From Paenibacillus_F sp047238265 (lineage in GTDB: Bacteria; Bacillota; Bacilli; Paenibacillales; NBRC-103111): a DNA stretch of 64,000 nucleotides. The stretch is taken from contig NZ_JBDFMM010000001.1 in assembly GCF_047238265.1 (NCBI RefSeq), positions 2,728,001 through 2,792,000 on the forward strand, written 5' to 3'. Position numbers and translations under genes: made by a program. Position 1 is the stretch's first letter; the number at the start of each line of letters is the position of its first letter. The notes below the pieces were generated by a model, which saw nothing but the letters and a program-made list of their open reading frames with translations, was not told the origin of the DNA and did no database searches. This document shows positions 34,605 to 42,174 of the stretch, in pieces.

Positions 34605-34862
34605 TTAAAGTTGAAAATAAGAAACGATTACGGAAGCGGCAAAACCGAGCACGGCGCAAATAAAAAAGACGGATCGGAAAGCGTGAAAAAAAGGCTTTTT
34701 GTCACGTTTTGGAGAGAAATACTCCTCGGCGTCCGGAGGCTGTATGTTTCCGTCTTCCGCATCAAGCAATTTAAACCTGGTGAAAATACCGCTGGTGCAT
34801 CCCCAAATGAGCAGGGAAATCATGGACCCGATGAACAAGTCATCCGTAAGAGAGCCGGTCAT
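34605..34862 (-). CDS. Small two-helix membrane protein, uncharacterised
   Basis: An 85-residue protein; CAGGAGGTTAACGA precedes ATG 34862. Helix one is LFIGSMISLLIWGCTSGIF, helix two FHAFRSVFFICAVLGFAASVIV. A charged loop with acidic and basic clusters (LDAEDGNIQPPDAEEYFSPKRDKK) joins them. I recognise no family. Expression seems independent of the Eis-like gene 130 bases away in the same direction. Confidence 0.7.
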   Translation of the reverse strand: MTGSLTDDLFIGSMISLLIWGCTSGIFTRFKLLDAEDGNIQPPDAEEYFSPKRDKKPFFHAFRSVFFICAVLGFAASVIVSYFQL

Positions 34863-35186
34863 TCGTTAACCTCCTGAAATTAAAAACGTATTTCCTGATT
34901 ATAACAAAAAATTAGCGGACTCAAGGTTTTTTTTCTCTAAAGAAAAGCCCCCAGAAAGAACTGGAGGCTTTGGTCCGGCCTTAGGACCGGCCGGTTAAAT
35001 TATCGTTGAAGCCGGATTGATAAAAAGCGGTATGGCGGACTGACAACTATCCGCGGATAAACGTGGATAAGCAATCGCGCAAAACGATGCAGCCCGTCTC
35101 ATAAGACGGTGGTCAAACGCCGGGTATGGGCCGCTATAAGCTTCACGCAGGGCAGACCCGCAAACCCGAGCGGGCTCCCGGCGTAC
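34863..35186. other. Intergenic region with two hairpins
   Basis: Around 34940-34972 AAAGCCCCCAG pairs with CTGGAGGCTTT. On the minus strand it is followed by TTTT, so it likely ends the FAD oxidoreductase operon. Next to it GGTCC-N9-GGACC (34973-34993) forms a second small dyad. No gene or promoter is apparent in the rest. Confidence 0.5.
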
Positions 35187-36761
35187 TTAAACCGGCCGGA
35201 GGGCGGGCCATTCCAGCTCGAAGCCGGCTTTGGTCAGATGCGCCTGGAATTTCGCCAGTTCGGCCGGATCGGCCCGCAGTTCGCTTGGCGTCATGCCGTT
35301 GTCGATGCAGTAAGCGGCGCAATGGCCGGCCGCTTCGCCGATGTTCCACTCGACGGGATGAAGCCGGTAGCAGCCGTTCGTGATATGTGTGACGCCGATG
35401 TTCTTGGCGGCGGCGAGCAGGTTGCGCACACGTACCGGGATGAGGCTGCCGAGCGGAATTTGAAACGGCAGGGAGGAGACGTCGATATACGGGCGGTTCT
35501 CCGTACTCGGATGAAGATCGATGCGGTAGCAGCCGATTCCTACGCTGTCGGGAAACGCTTCGGCACGGCCGTCGGGTCTGCTGGCGGTGGCGACGTGCTG
35601 CTCCAGCACGGTAAACTCTGCCTTGATCCGCCGGGATTCGCGGATGTAAGGGTACATCGCCAGGCCGTCCTCCGTGCCGACGACATCTTTGCGCAGACGC
35701 AGGCCGGGATAGCCCGTGCCGCCGTCCGGGCGGGGCGCTTCCGTCTGCAGCCAGTACAGGAGAGAGAGCGACAGCTGCTTCGCCTGGTACAAGTGCTTCT
35801 CCTTCTCTTCCTCGGGAACGTCGATAATGGAACCGAGCCAGTAATCGTTTTGCGGCCAGTTGACGAGCGAAACGCTGCTGCGGTAGGTACCTTCACGGAA
35901 ATGCTCCTTGTCCGCAATCTGCCGGTATCGGAACAGGGAGAAATGCTCCGTCCCCGGGAAAATCTCATACCGGACCGGCTCGTTCGTGGCCGGCTTTACC
36001 CCCGTCAGACTGAGCAGCCGGTCCGGCCAGAAATCGGCCTTGTACGCTTTCCAAAATTCGTACATATCGGGCTTCTCGATAACGTGATGCTCGCCTTCCA
36101 GATGATCCACCGCGAAGCAGTACGTAAAGCCCTGCATATCGCCGGGAAGCGGATCACCGGCTGGCGCGTTCGGTTCCCCGGTTTCGGCGTAAGATTCCGC
36201 GCCCGTCACATACTCCGCTTTTGCAAGGGGCAGCAGATCACCGCATTCCGTAGCATCCAGGAAGTAGGGAGCCTGGAGAACGGTCAGCTTACCGCTGTCC
36301 AGACTCTTCACCTCGACGGATGTGATTGCGTCCCCGTCCGTTTCCGCACGGACCGGAATATGACGGAGCAGAACCGTCACTTGTCCGCCGTGAACGTAAG
36401 GAGCGAGCATCTGCTGGAGCACGGCCAGTGCCGTTCTTGGCTCATGGCACAAACGGCTGACGGAGCCGCTGCCGGGATTAAGCTCCGTTATCGCCTTGGC
36501 TTCGGGCGTCATCGGGAAATAATCCCGGTAATAGCTGCGGACGCCTTCGCGGAATTTGCGGTAGGTACGGGTGCAGCCGAATTTTTCGATCCACGGGTGT
36601 TCGTCGGGCGGAACCGCCTGACTGGTGAGCTGCCCGCCGATCCATTCGGTTTCTTCCGTCAGGATGACGCTTTTACCCGCCTCGGCCGCCGCAAGCGCTG
36701 CGGCGAACCCGCCGGTTCCTCCTCCGATAATGACGATATCTGCCTGCTGTATGGGGGTCAT
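35187..36761 (-). CDS. FAD-dependent oxidoreductase (FAD_oxidored family)
   Basis: A 524-residue protein starting MTPIQQADIVIIGGGTGGFAAALAAAEAG, a textbook FAD-binding Rossmann motif. ATG 36761 has CAAAGGAGAATAATCCC upstream, within the end of the preceding isomerase gene. Other motifs are EETEWIGGQLTSQAVPPDEH and a late SLIPVRVRNLLAAAKNIGVTH, characteristic of FAD_oxidored (Pfam12831) proteins. The gene is four bases after the sugar phosphate isomerase/epimerase gene, so the pair probably handles a sugar or cyclitol. The substrate is not known. Confidence 0.9.
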   Translation of the reverse strand: MTPIQQADIVIIGGGTGGFAAALAAAEAGKSVILTEETEWIGGQLTSQAVPPDEHPWIEKFGCTRTYRKFREGVRSYYRDYFPMTPEAKAITELNPGSGSVSRLCHEPRTALAVLQQMLAPYVHGGQVTVLLRHIPVRAETDGDAITSVEVKSLDSGKLTVLQAPYFLDATECGDLLPLAKAEYVTGAESYAETGEPNAPAGDPLPGDMQGFTYCFAVDHLEGEHHVIEKPDMYEFWKAYKADFWPDRLLSLTGVKPATNEPVRYEIFPGTEHFSLFRYRQIADKEHFREGTYRSSVSLVNWPQNDYWLGSIIDVPEEEKEKHLYQAKQLSLSLLYWLQTEAPRPDGGTGYPGLRLRKDVVGTEDGLAMYPYIRESRRIKAEFTVLEQHVATASRPDGRAEAFPDSVGIGCYRIDLHPSTENRPYIDVSSLPFQIPLGSLIPVRVRNLLAAAKNIGVTHITNGCYRLHPVEWNIGEAAGHCAAYCIDNGMTPSELRADPAELAKFQAHLTKAGFELEWPALRPV

Positions 36762-36765
36762 GGGA

Positions 36766-37599
36766 TTATTCTCCTTTGGTCTGGACAAGTTGGTTGAAAT
36801 TTTCATAGCTTTTGCGGATTCCTTCGGCTTCATCTCCGGTCCCTTCGTATTCCAGGACATAGGCGCCGTTATATCCGGCTTCCTTCAGCTTCGAGACGAT
36901 CGCATCCAGCCGAACGTCGCCTTTACCCGCGAAGACGCCTTCATATGTTTTACCGCTGAGCGCTTTATATCGTCCTTCCGGTGTCTCGGCAAAGTCTTTA
37001 ACATGTACATGCCCGATGTAAGGAAGCAGAACATCCAGCGCATGGAGAGGCTGTTCATCCACAAGCAGGAAGTTCCCCGTATCGAAGGTCGATTTAAGGG
37101 CCGGCGAATCGACGCGTTTTAAAATCTCCAGCACCTGATCGCCTTGGCCGGCGAGCTTGCCGTGATTTTCCAGACATAAGGTGATGCCGGCTTTTTCAGC
37201 CGCAGCGGCCGCTTCCCGGAGACCGGATACGATCCAGCCGAGAGCGGAGTCGAACGTAAAAGCGTCCGACAAATTTCCCGAAAAAACGCGGACAACCGGC
37301 GTGCCGAGCCTTTCCGCCGTTTCGATCCCGTCCGTCACCACGCGGAGAGCCTCGGCTCTTTCGCCGGGAGTCTCTTTTACGAAATCGTTGCCGACGGCAT
37401 AGCTGGACAAGGTGATGCCGTTTTCTTTCATAAAGGCAAGCACCGCCGGAATTTCATCTTCTTTATCTTTCCAGAAAACATCGAGAAGTTCGACCTGCCC
37501 GATGCCTTCCCTCTGGCAAAAAGCGAGAAAATCCAGGACGGTCCACTGGTTCTCGCGGGTCGTACGATGCATGCTCCACATGCTTAAAGACAGCTTCAT
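36766..37599 (-). CDS. Sugar phosphate isomerase/epimerase (xylose isomerase-like TIM barrel)
   Basis: A 277-residue TIM-barrel protein beginning MKLSLSMWSMHRTTRENQW. The pattern GITLCLENHGKLAGQGDQVLEILKRV, then LKSTFDTGNFLL, then IGHVHVKDF, supplies metal-binding Glu, Asp and His residues typical of AP_endonuc_2/xylose isomerase-like enzymes. It is first in a two-gene operon with the FAD oxidoreductase. No transporter or regulator is nearby to reveal the sugar. Confidence 0.9.
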   Translation of the reverse strand: MKLSLSMWSMHRTTRENQWTVLDFLAFCQREGIGQVELLDVFWKDKEDEIPAVLAFMKENGITLSSYAVGNDFVKETPGERAEALRVVTDGIETAERLGTPVVRVFSGNLSDAFTFDSALGWIVSGLREAAAAAEKAGITLCLENHGKLAGQGDQVLEILKRVDSPALKSTFDTGNFLLVDEQPLHALDVLLPYIGHVHVKDFAETPEGRYKALSGKTYEGVFAGKGDVRLDAIVSKLKEAGYNGAYVLEYEGTGDEAEGIRKSYENFNQLVQTKGE

Positions 37600-37842
37600 C
37601 TAGTTGGTTCCTCCAAGTTGACAGGCCCGCTTGGGGCGGATTTATTTTATTGTAAAAGGAGAGCCTTCCTCTTAGTAGGTCAATGTCATGACCATTTCTG
37701 GTAGTTTGATGCCGACCTTAAGGGGAGCTGCCCGCTTGGCGCGATTCCATAAAAAATTTCCGGTAACGGGAGAGGAGTCCAATAACGGTGAAAGCACGGC
37801 GCATACGATGTATTATCCCAACTAAAGAAAGGGTGTTAACGC

Positions 37843-37962
37843 ATGGGTTATGTCGGAGGAGCAGGCGTTGGAGCGGGTTACGGCTTCAAATACACCAGCA
37901 CGGCTGTAATTTTGGTTCTCTTCATTCTGCTGGTTATCGTTTCCCGCACTTTCTTGTACTAG
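37843..37962 (+). CDS. YjcZ-family spore membrane peptide
   Basis: A 39-residue peptide: Gly-rich start MGYVGGAGVGAGYGFKYTST and a single hydrophobic helix AVILVLFILLVIVSRTFLY to the end. This is the YjcZ family of small sporulation proteins. GAAAGGGTGTTAACGC precedes the ATG. A terminator lies 19 bases after the stop. It is probably expressed during sporulation. Confidence 0.9.
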   Translation: MGYVGGAGVGAGYGFKYTSTAVILVLFILLVIVSRTFLY

Positions 37963-37980
37963 GCGTCACTCGGCAATCGG

Positions 37981-38009
37981 AATCCCTGCCCCGGAGGCAG
38001 GGATTTTTT
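37981..38009 (+). terminator. Rho-independent terminator of the YjcZ gene
   Basis: AATCCCTGCC/GGCAGGGATT stem followed by T6. Confidence 0.92.
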
Positions 38010-38156
38010 GTGCGTTTCAGCCGACCAGCCGTTAGCATCGAATTTCCGTCCGGCTGTAAATGTAACATTCTCCCTTTTTCAAATCCGTTTGGCTTTGCCC
38101 CAAACAGGTTACTAAGTAGAAGAGTTCATTTCCTAACGATCAAAGGAGGTTGTCCG

Positions 38157-40295
38157 ATGAAAAAAGACGATCAGCGCGAACCTGTAAACGAACAAAGCAA
38201 GGATAACCAGCTTGACCAGTACCGGGTGGACGATACCGGGCAGAAGTTGACGACCAATCAGGGCCTGCGGGTCAGTGAAGATGAGCACTCCTTGAAAGCA
38301 GGGGTACGCGGTCCGACTTTGATGGAAGATTTTCATTTCCGGGAAAAAATGACTCATTTTGACCACGAGCGTATTCCGGAGCGCATCGTACACGCAAGAG
38401 GATTTGGAGCGCACGGCTATTTCCAGGTATACGAACCTATGACGGAATATACAAAAGCGAAATTCCTTCAGGATCCTTCCGTGAAAACGCCGGTTTTTGT
38501 CCGATTCTCGACCGTTGCCGGGTCGCGCGGCTCTGCCGATACCGTCCGTGACGTCCGCGGCTTCGCCACGAAGTTTTATACGGAGGAAGGCAATTACGAT
38601 CTCGTCGGTAACAATATGCCCGTCTTCTTTATCCAGGACGCGATGAAATTTCCGGACTTCGTCCATGCGGTCAAACCGGAGCCACATAATGAAATTCCGC
38701 AGGCCCAGTCCGCGCACGATACGTTCTGGGACTTCGTGACTTCCAATACCGAGACGGCTCATATGGTGATGTGGGCGATGTCGGACCGTTCGCTTCCGCG
38801 CAGTTTCCGGATGATGGAAGGTTTCGGTGTACATACATTCCGATTCGTAAACGAACAGGGCAAAGGCCATTTCGTCAAATTCCACTGGAAGCCGCTGCTG
38901 GGCGTACACTCCCTGGTGTGGGACGAAGTGCAGAAGCTGGCGGGCAAAGATCCCGATTTCAACCGCAGGGATTTGTGGGATGCCATCGAGACGGGCAATT
39001 ACCCGGAATTCGAGTTCGGCGTTCAGGTTATTAAAGAAGAAGACGAATTCATGTTTGACTTCGATATTCTCGACCCGACCAAGATTTGGCCGGAAGAGCA
39101 GATTCCGGTGAAAATGATCGGTAAAATGACGCTCAACCGCAATACCGACAATTTCTTCGCGGAAACCGAGCAGATCGCTTTCCACCCGGGACATGTCGTT
39201 CCGGGGATTGATTTTACGAACGATCCTCTGCTTCAAGGCAGACTGTTTTCTTATACGGACACTCAGCTTTCCCGCTTGGGAGGGCCGAACTTCCACGAAA
39301 TCCCGATCAACCGGCCGGTCGCTCCCGTGCACAACAATCAGCGCGACGGCATGCACCGGATGACGATCAACCGCGGTCCGGTCAGCTATCACAAAAATTC
39401 CCTGGCCGGCAACTCCCCGGAACCCGCGTCCGAAAAAGAGGGCGGCTACGCCCACTACGCGGAGAAGGTCGAGGGCCGCAAAATTCAGGCGCGCAGCGAC
39501 AGCTTCAAGGACCATTTCAGCCAGGCGACCTTGTTCTGGAACAGCATGTCTGACGTGGAAAAACAGCATATCGTGAGCGCCTTCCGGTTTGAGCTCGGCA
39601 AAGTAAAAACGAAAGAAATCCGCCAGCGGGCCGTCGACATGTTCAGCCAGGTAAGTGTGGATCTGGCGACTCGGATCGCGGCTGGAATCGGCGCCAAAGC
39701 ACCGGAAGGCGCTGCCGATAACGGCGTGACGCTGTCATCGCCGGCACTCAGCCAGATGAACACGGTGAAAACACCGCTGACCCGCAAAGTGGCCGTGCTG
39801 GCCGGCAACGGCTTCCGGGGCAAGGAAGTGAGCGGCATGCTCCAAGCGCTGAAAGCGGCTGGCCTCGTACCGGAAGTGGTCAGTGTGCAGCTCGGCACAA
39901 TCGTGTGCGACGGCGGAAATCCGCTGGAAGTGGATCATTCCCTGCTCACGGCCGATTCCGTGCTGTTTGACGCCGTTTATATCGCGGGCGGTCGCCAAAG
40001 CGCCGATGAGCTTCTGGCGGATTCCAAAACGGCGGACTTCATTAAAGAAGCCTTCCAGCACTATAAAACCATTGGTGCTGTCGGCGAAGGCGCGGAGCTT
40101 CTCGCCGCAGCGGGAATCGCCGGTTCTGCGGCGGCAGGAAACGCCCAGGCTGCGGCTCCGGCCGCACCGGAAATTCAGCCGGGTGTTCTGACGGCGGATC
40201 GCGCGGACGAAGCGGCCGGTTTCAGCCGTGATTTCGCGGCAGCCGTCGCCCAGCACCGCCACTGGAACCGCAGTTTGCATTCGCAGGCCAAGTAA
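38157..40295 (+). CDS. katE: Large-subunit heme catalase with C-terminal DJ-1/PfpI-like domain
   Basis: A 712-residue catalase; ATG 38157 follows CAAAGGAGGTTGTCCG. The heme catalase core has the active-site His in RIVHARGFGAHGYF, the Asn in VGNNMPVFFIQD and the proximal Tyr in RLFSYTDTQLSRLG. Residues about 540-690 (KVAVLAGNGFRGKEVSGMLQALKAAG, then VYIAGGRQSADELL) form the extra flavodoxin/GATase1-like domain found only in large catalases such as HPII. It breaks down hydrogen peroxide, often in stationary phase or spores. Confidence 0.96.
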   Translation: MKKDDQREPVNEQSKDNQLDQYRVDDTGQKLTTNQGLRVSEDEHSLKAGVRGPTLMEDFHFREKMTHFDHERIPERIVHARGFGAHGYFQVYEPMTEYTKAKFLQDPSVKTPVFVRFSTVAGSRGSADTVRDVRGFATKFYTEEGNYDLVGNNMPVFFIQDAMKFPDFVHAVKPEPHNEIPQAQSAHDTFWDFVTSNTETAHMVMWAMSDRSLPRSFRMMEGFGVHTFRFVNEQGKGHFVKFHWKPLLGVHSLVWDEVQKLAGKDPDFNRRDLWDAIETGNYPEFEFGVQVIKEEDEFMFDFDILDPTKIWPEEQIPVKMIGKMTLNRNTDNFFAETEQIAFHPGHVVPGIDFTNDPLLQGRLFSYTDTQLSRLGGPNFHEIPINRPVAPVHNNQRDGMHRMTINRGPVSYHKNSLAGNSPEPASEKEGGYAHYAEKVEGRKIQARSDSFKDHFSQATLFWNSMSDVEKQHIVSAFRFELGKVKTKEIRQRAVDMFSQVSVDLATRIAAGIGAKAPEGAADNGVTLSSPALSQMNTVKTPLTRKVAVLAGNGFRGKEVSGMLQALKAAGLVPEVVSVQLGTIVCDGGNPLEVDHSLLTADSVLFDAVYIAGGRQSADELLADSKTADFIKEAFQHYKTIGAVGEGAELLAAAGIAGSAAAGNAQAAAPAAPEIQPGVLTADRADEAAGFSRDFAAAVAQHRHWNRSLHSQAK

Positions 40296-40341
40296 GGAAG
40301 CAGAGAAACCGCGCATCTTTCGGCAGGTTTGAACGATAGAC

Positions 40342-40369
40342 AGACCCCTGACCAATCAGGGGTCTTTTT
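40342..40369 (+). terminator. Rho-independent terminator of the catalase gene
   Basis: AGACCCCTGA/TCAGGGGTCT with CCAA loop and T5. Confidence 0.93.
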
Positions 40370-40411
40370 GCTTTATTTTCAGGGAACAGAGGAGGAGATA
40401 AAAATGATGGC

Positions 40412-40459
40412 TTGCTAAAACTAATGATATTAGTTATTATAAAACTAACGACATTAGTT
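40412..40459 (+). promoter_or_regulatory. Promoter with two palindromic TetR-type operators
   Basis: TTGCTA (40412-40417), 17 bases, TATTAT (40435-40440). AACTAATGATATTAGTT (40419-40435) fills the spacer and AACTAACGACATTAGTT (40443-40459) covers the start site. Centres are 24 bp apart. The likely binder is the TetR protein encoded as the second gene of the operon. Confidence 0.82.
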
Positions 40460-40480
40460 TTGGAAGCGGAGGATGAATCG

Positions 40481-41215
40481 ATGAAAATGACACAAGCGGG
40501 AAACCTATACCAGTTGGCTTTTTTGCCCCGGCTTTTTCCGGTGAACTGTTATCTGGTGGAAGAAAAAGACGGATTGACGCTCGTTGACGCAGCGATGCCT
40601 TTTAGTGCCAAAGGTATATTGAAAGCCGCCGGGGAGATCGGGAAGCCCGTCAAGCGGATCGTCCTGACGCATGCCCATGACGATCATGTGGGCGCTCTGG
40701 ACGAGCTTAAAAAGACACTGCCTCAAGCGGAGGTGTATATCTCGGCTCGTGACGCCCGGCTGCTCAGGGGAGACGTCACTCTTGATGAGGATGAGCCTCA
40801 ACTGCCCGTGCGCGGGGCCGTTCCGAAGAAAGTGACGACGGTCCCCGACGTGCTTTTAAAGGAAGGCGACCGGATCGGCTCCCTGCTTGCCTTGTCGACA
40901 CCGGGACATACGCCGGGTTCAATGAGCTTCTTCGATGTACGGAGCCATGCTGTCATTGCGGGTGACGCTCTCCAGCTCAGAGCGGGGATAGCAGTCTCGG
41001 GTCAAATGAAGCTGTTGTTCCCGTTTCCGGCGCTGGCTACCTGGAACAAGCACGAAGCGCTGGAAAGCGTCAAGAAGCTCCGGGATTATTCCCCGTCTCT
41101 GCTTGCGGTCGGCCATGGAACGATGCTGCCGGACCCTGCCGTCAAGCTGGATCTGGCCATTTCCGCCGTAGAGCGGAATCTTGCAACCACGTTGAACGGA
41201 AGGAGCTCCCTGTAA
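40481..41215 (+). CDS. MBL-fold metallohydrolase
   Basis: A 244-residue metallo-beta-lactamase fold enzyme from ATG 40481 (GCGGAGGATGAATCG upstream). The metal motif is THAHDDHVGALDEL (HxHxDH), with further ligands in STPGHTPGS, VIAGDAL and VGHGTML. Members include glyoxalase II-like and lactonase-like hydrolases; the substrate is unknown. The TAA is directly followed by the ATG of the TetR regulator gene, so the pair forms a self-regulated operon under the double operator. Confidence 0.9.
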   Translation: MKMTQAGNLYQLAFLPRLFPVNCYLVEEKDGLTLVDAAMPFSAKGILKAAGEIGKPVKRIVLTHAHDDHVGALDELKKTLPQAEVYISARDARLLRGDVTLDEDEPQLPVRGAVPKKVTTVPDVLLKEGDRIGSLLALSTPGHTPGSMSFFDVRSHAVIAGDALQLRAGIAVSGQMKLLFPFPALATWNKHEALESVKKLRDYSPSLLAVGHGTMLPDPAVKLDLAISAVERNLATTLNGRSSL

Positions 41216-41824
41216 ATGTCACCCAGAATCGGTCTCGATGAACAAACGCTTCTCAGAGCGGCTGCCGAGCTGGCCGACGAACACGGCTTCCATGCCGTAA
41301 CCCTGGCCTTGCTCGCACAGAAGCTCAACGTGCGCTCTCCATCTCTGTACAATCACATCGAAGGACTGGGTGCCCTGAGGGCCAAACTCGCCCTCTACAG
41401 CCTGACGATCCTCCACGATGATTTGGCCGCTGCCGTCGAAGGATTGGAAGGGGACGAGGCTGTATTTGCCTTCGGGGCGGCTTACGCGGCCTATGCACGC
41501 AGACATCCCGGCCTTTACGAAGCCACTCTCCGTGCACCCGGAAGGCAAGAAATCGAGCTGGAGCGTATTTCGGCTGAAATTGTCAGCCTTATCGTCGGAG
41601 TACTCCGGTACTACGGTCTCGAAGGAGATGGGGCCATCCACGCGACGAGAGGACTTCGCAGCATTTTGCACGGCTTCTCGTCCATCGAGCGTTCCGGAGG
41701 TTTCGGAATGGCGCTATCGGTGGAGGAGAGCCAGAAGCTGCTTATCTCCGCTTTTCTGGCCGGCATTCATGTGATGAGACATGATAAGACCGGGCCGTCC
41801 GATTCCGCTTCCGCTTCGGAATAG
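41216..41824 (+). CDS. TetR-family regulator with WHG-type C-terminal domain
   Basis: A 202-residue regulator. The N-terminal HTH reads LRAAAELADEHGFHAVTLALLAQKLNVRSPSLYNHIEGLGALRAKLA, with SPSLYNH as recognition helix. The C-terminal part (RRHPGLYEATLRAP, then RGLRSILHGFSSIERSGGFGM) matches the TetR_C/WHG ligand-binding domain. It starts immediately after the MBL gene and most likely represses the operon via the operators at 40419-40459. Confidence 0.92.
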   Translation: MSPRIGLDEQTLLRAAAELADEHGFHAVTLALLAQKLNVRSPSLYNHIEGLGALRAKLALYSLTILHDDLAAAVEGLEGDEAVFAFGAAYAAYARRHPGLYEATLRAPGRQEIELERISAEIVSLIVGVLRYYGLEGDGAIHATRGLRSILHGFSSIERSGGFGMALSVEESQKLLISAFLAGIHVMRHDKTGPSDSASASE

Positions 41825-41939
41825 AAGGCTTTTCCGGCTGCAGCGGATTTCGATCCGTATTCCTTACCGCGCGAAGCTCCCGCAGCGCGATGCTCGGCGT
41901 CACGCCTAGTTCATGTACAAAAGGAGCCTGAGGGCTTCT

Positions 41940-41968
41940 TTTTCATTTTCCAGTAAAATGGATATAAT
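41940..41968 (+). promoter_or_regulatory. Probable promoter of the chitinase gene
   Basis: TTTTCA (41940-41945), 17 bases, TATAAT (41963-41968). This gives a leader of about 200 bases, in which a cre site lies. The rest of the 41825-42174 gap shows nothing else. Confidence 0.5.
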
Positions 41969-41999
41969 TCTCCCTCTATCATGCGAATGTCCCCCTTGT

Positions 42000-42013
42000 G
42001 GAAAACGCTTCCA
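42000..42013. promoter_or_regulatory. cre-like catabolite repression site before the chitinase
   Basis: GGAAAACGCTTCCA matches the Bacillus cre consensus (TGWAARCGYTWNCW) with one mismatch at the first position. It lies about 25-40 bases downstream of the proposed start site, so CcpA binding could block elongation. Confidence 0.6.
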
Positions 42014-42174
42014 TATTTAAAAATAAGAGCATGGCTTCAGCGCCGACACCGGTATAAGCTCCTTTCATTTCGGGAGATTTTATACAATTTACAAGAAAGG
42101 AGACGATAGAATCTTTACGCCTGCCAGGGAAGGCAAGGACCGCACAAAACTCAAATAATGGAAGGAGTTATTTT

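Noticed and set aside
35109..36797. A 562-codon plus-strand open frame opposite the FAD oxidoreductase
   Set aside because: It lies fully antisense to a strongly conserved FAD enzyme, has no RBS and no recognisable motifs.
38057..38115. Sigma-B-like promoter before the catalase
   Set aside because: GTTTGG and GGTTAC match the consensus only partly, and sigma-B is not generally present in Paenibacillus.
40404..40418. Four-codon leader peptide after a strong RBS before the MBL operon
   Set aside because: It lies upstream of the proposed start site and would not be in the transcript.
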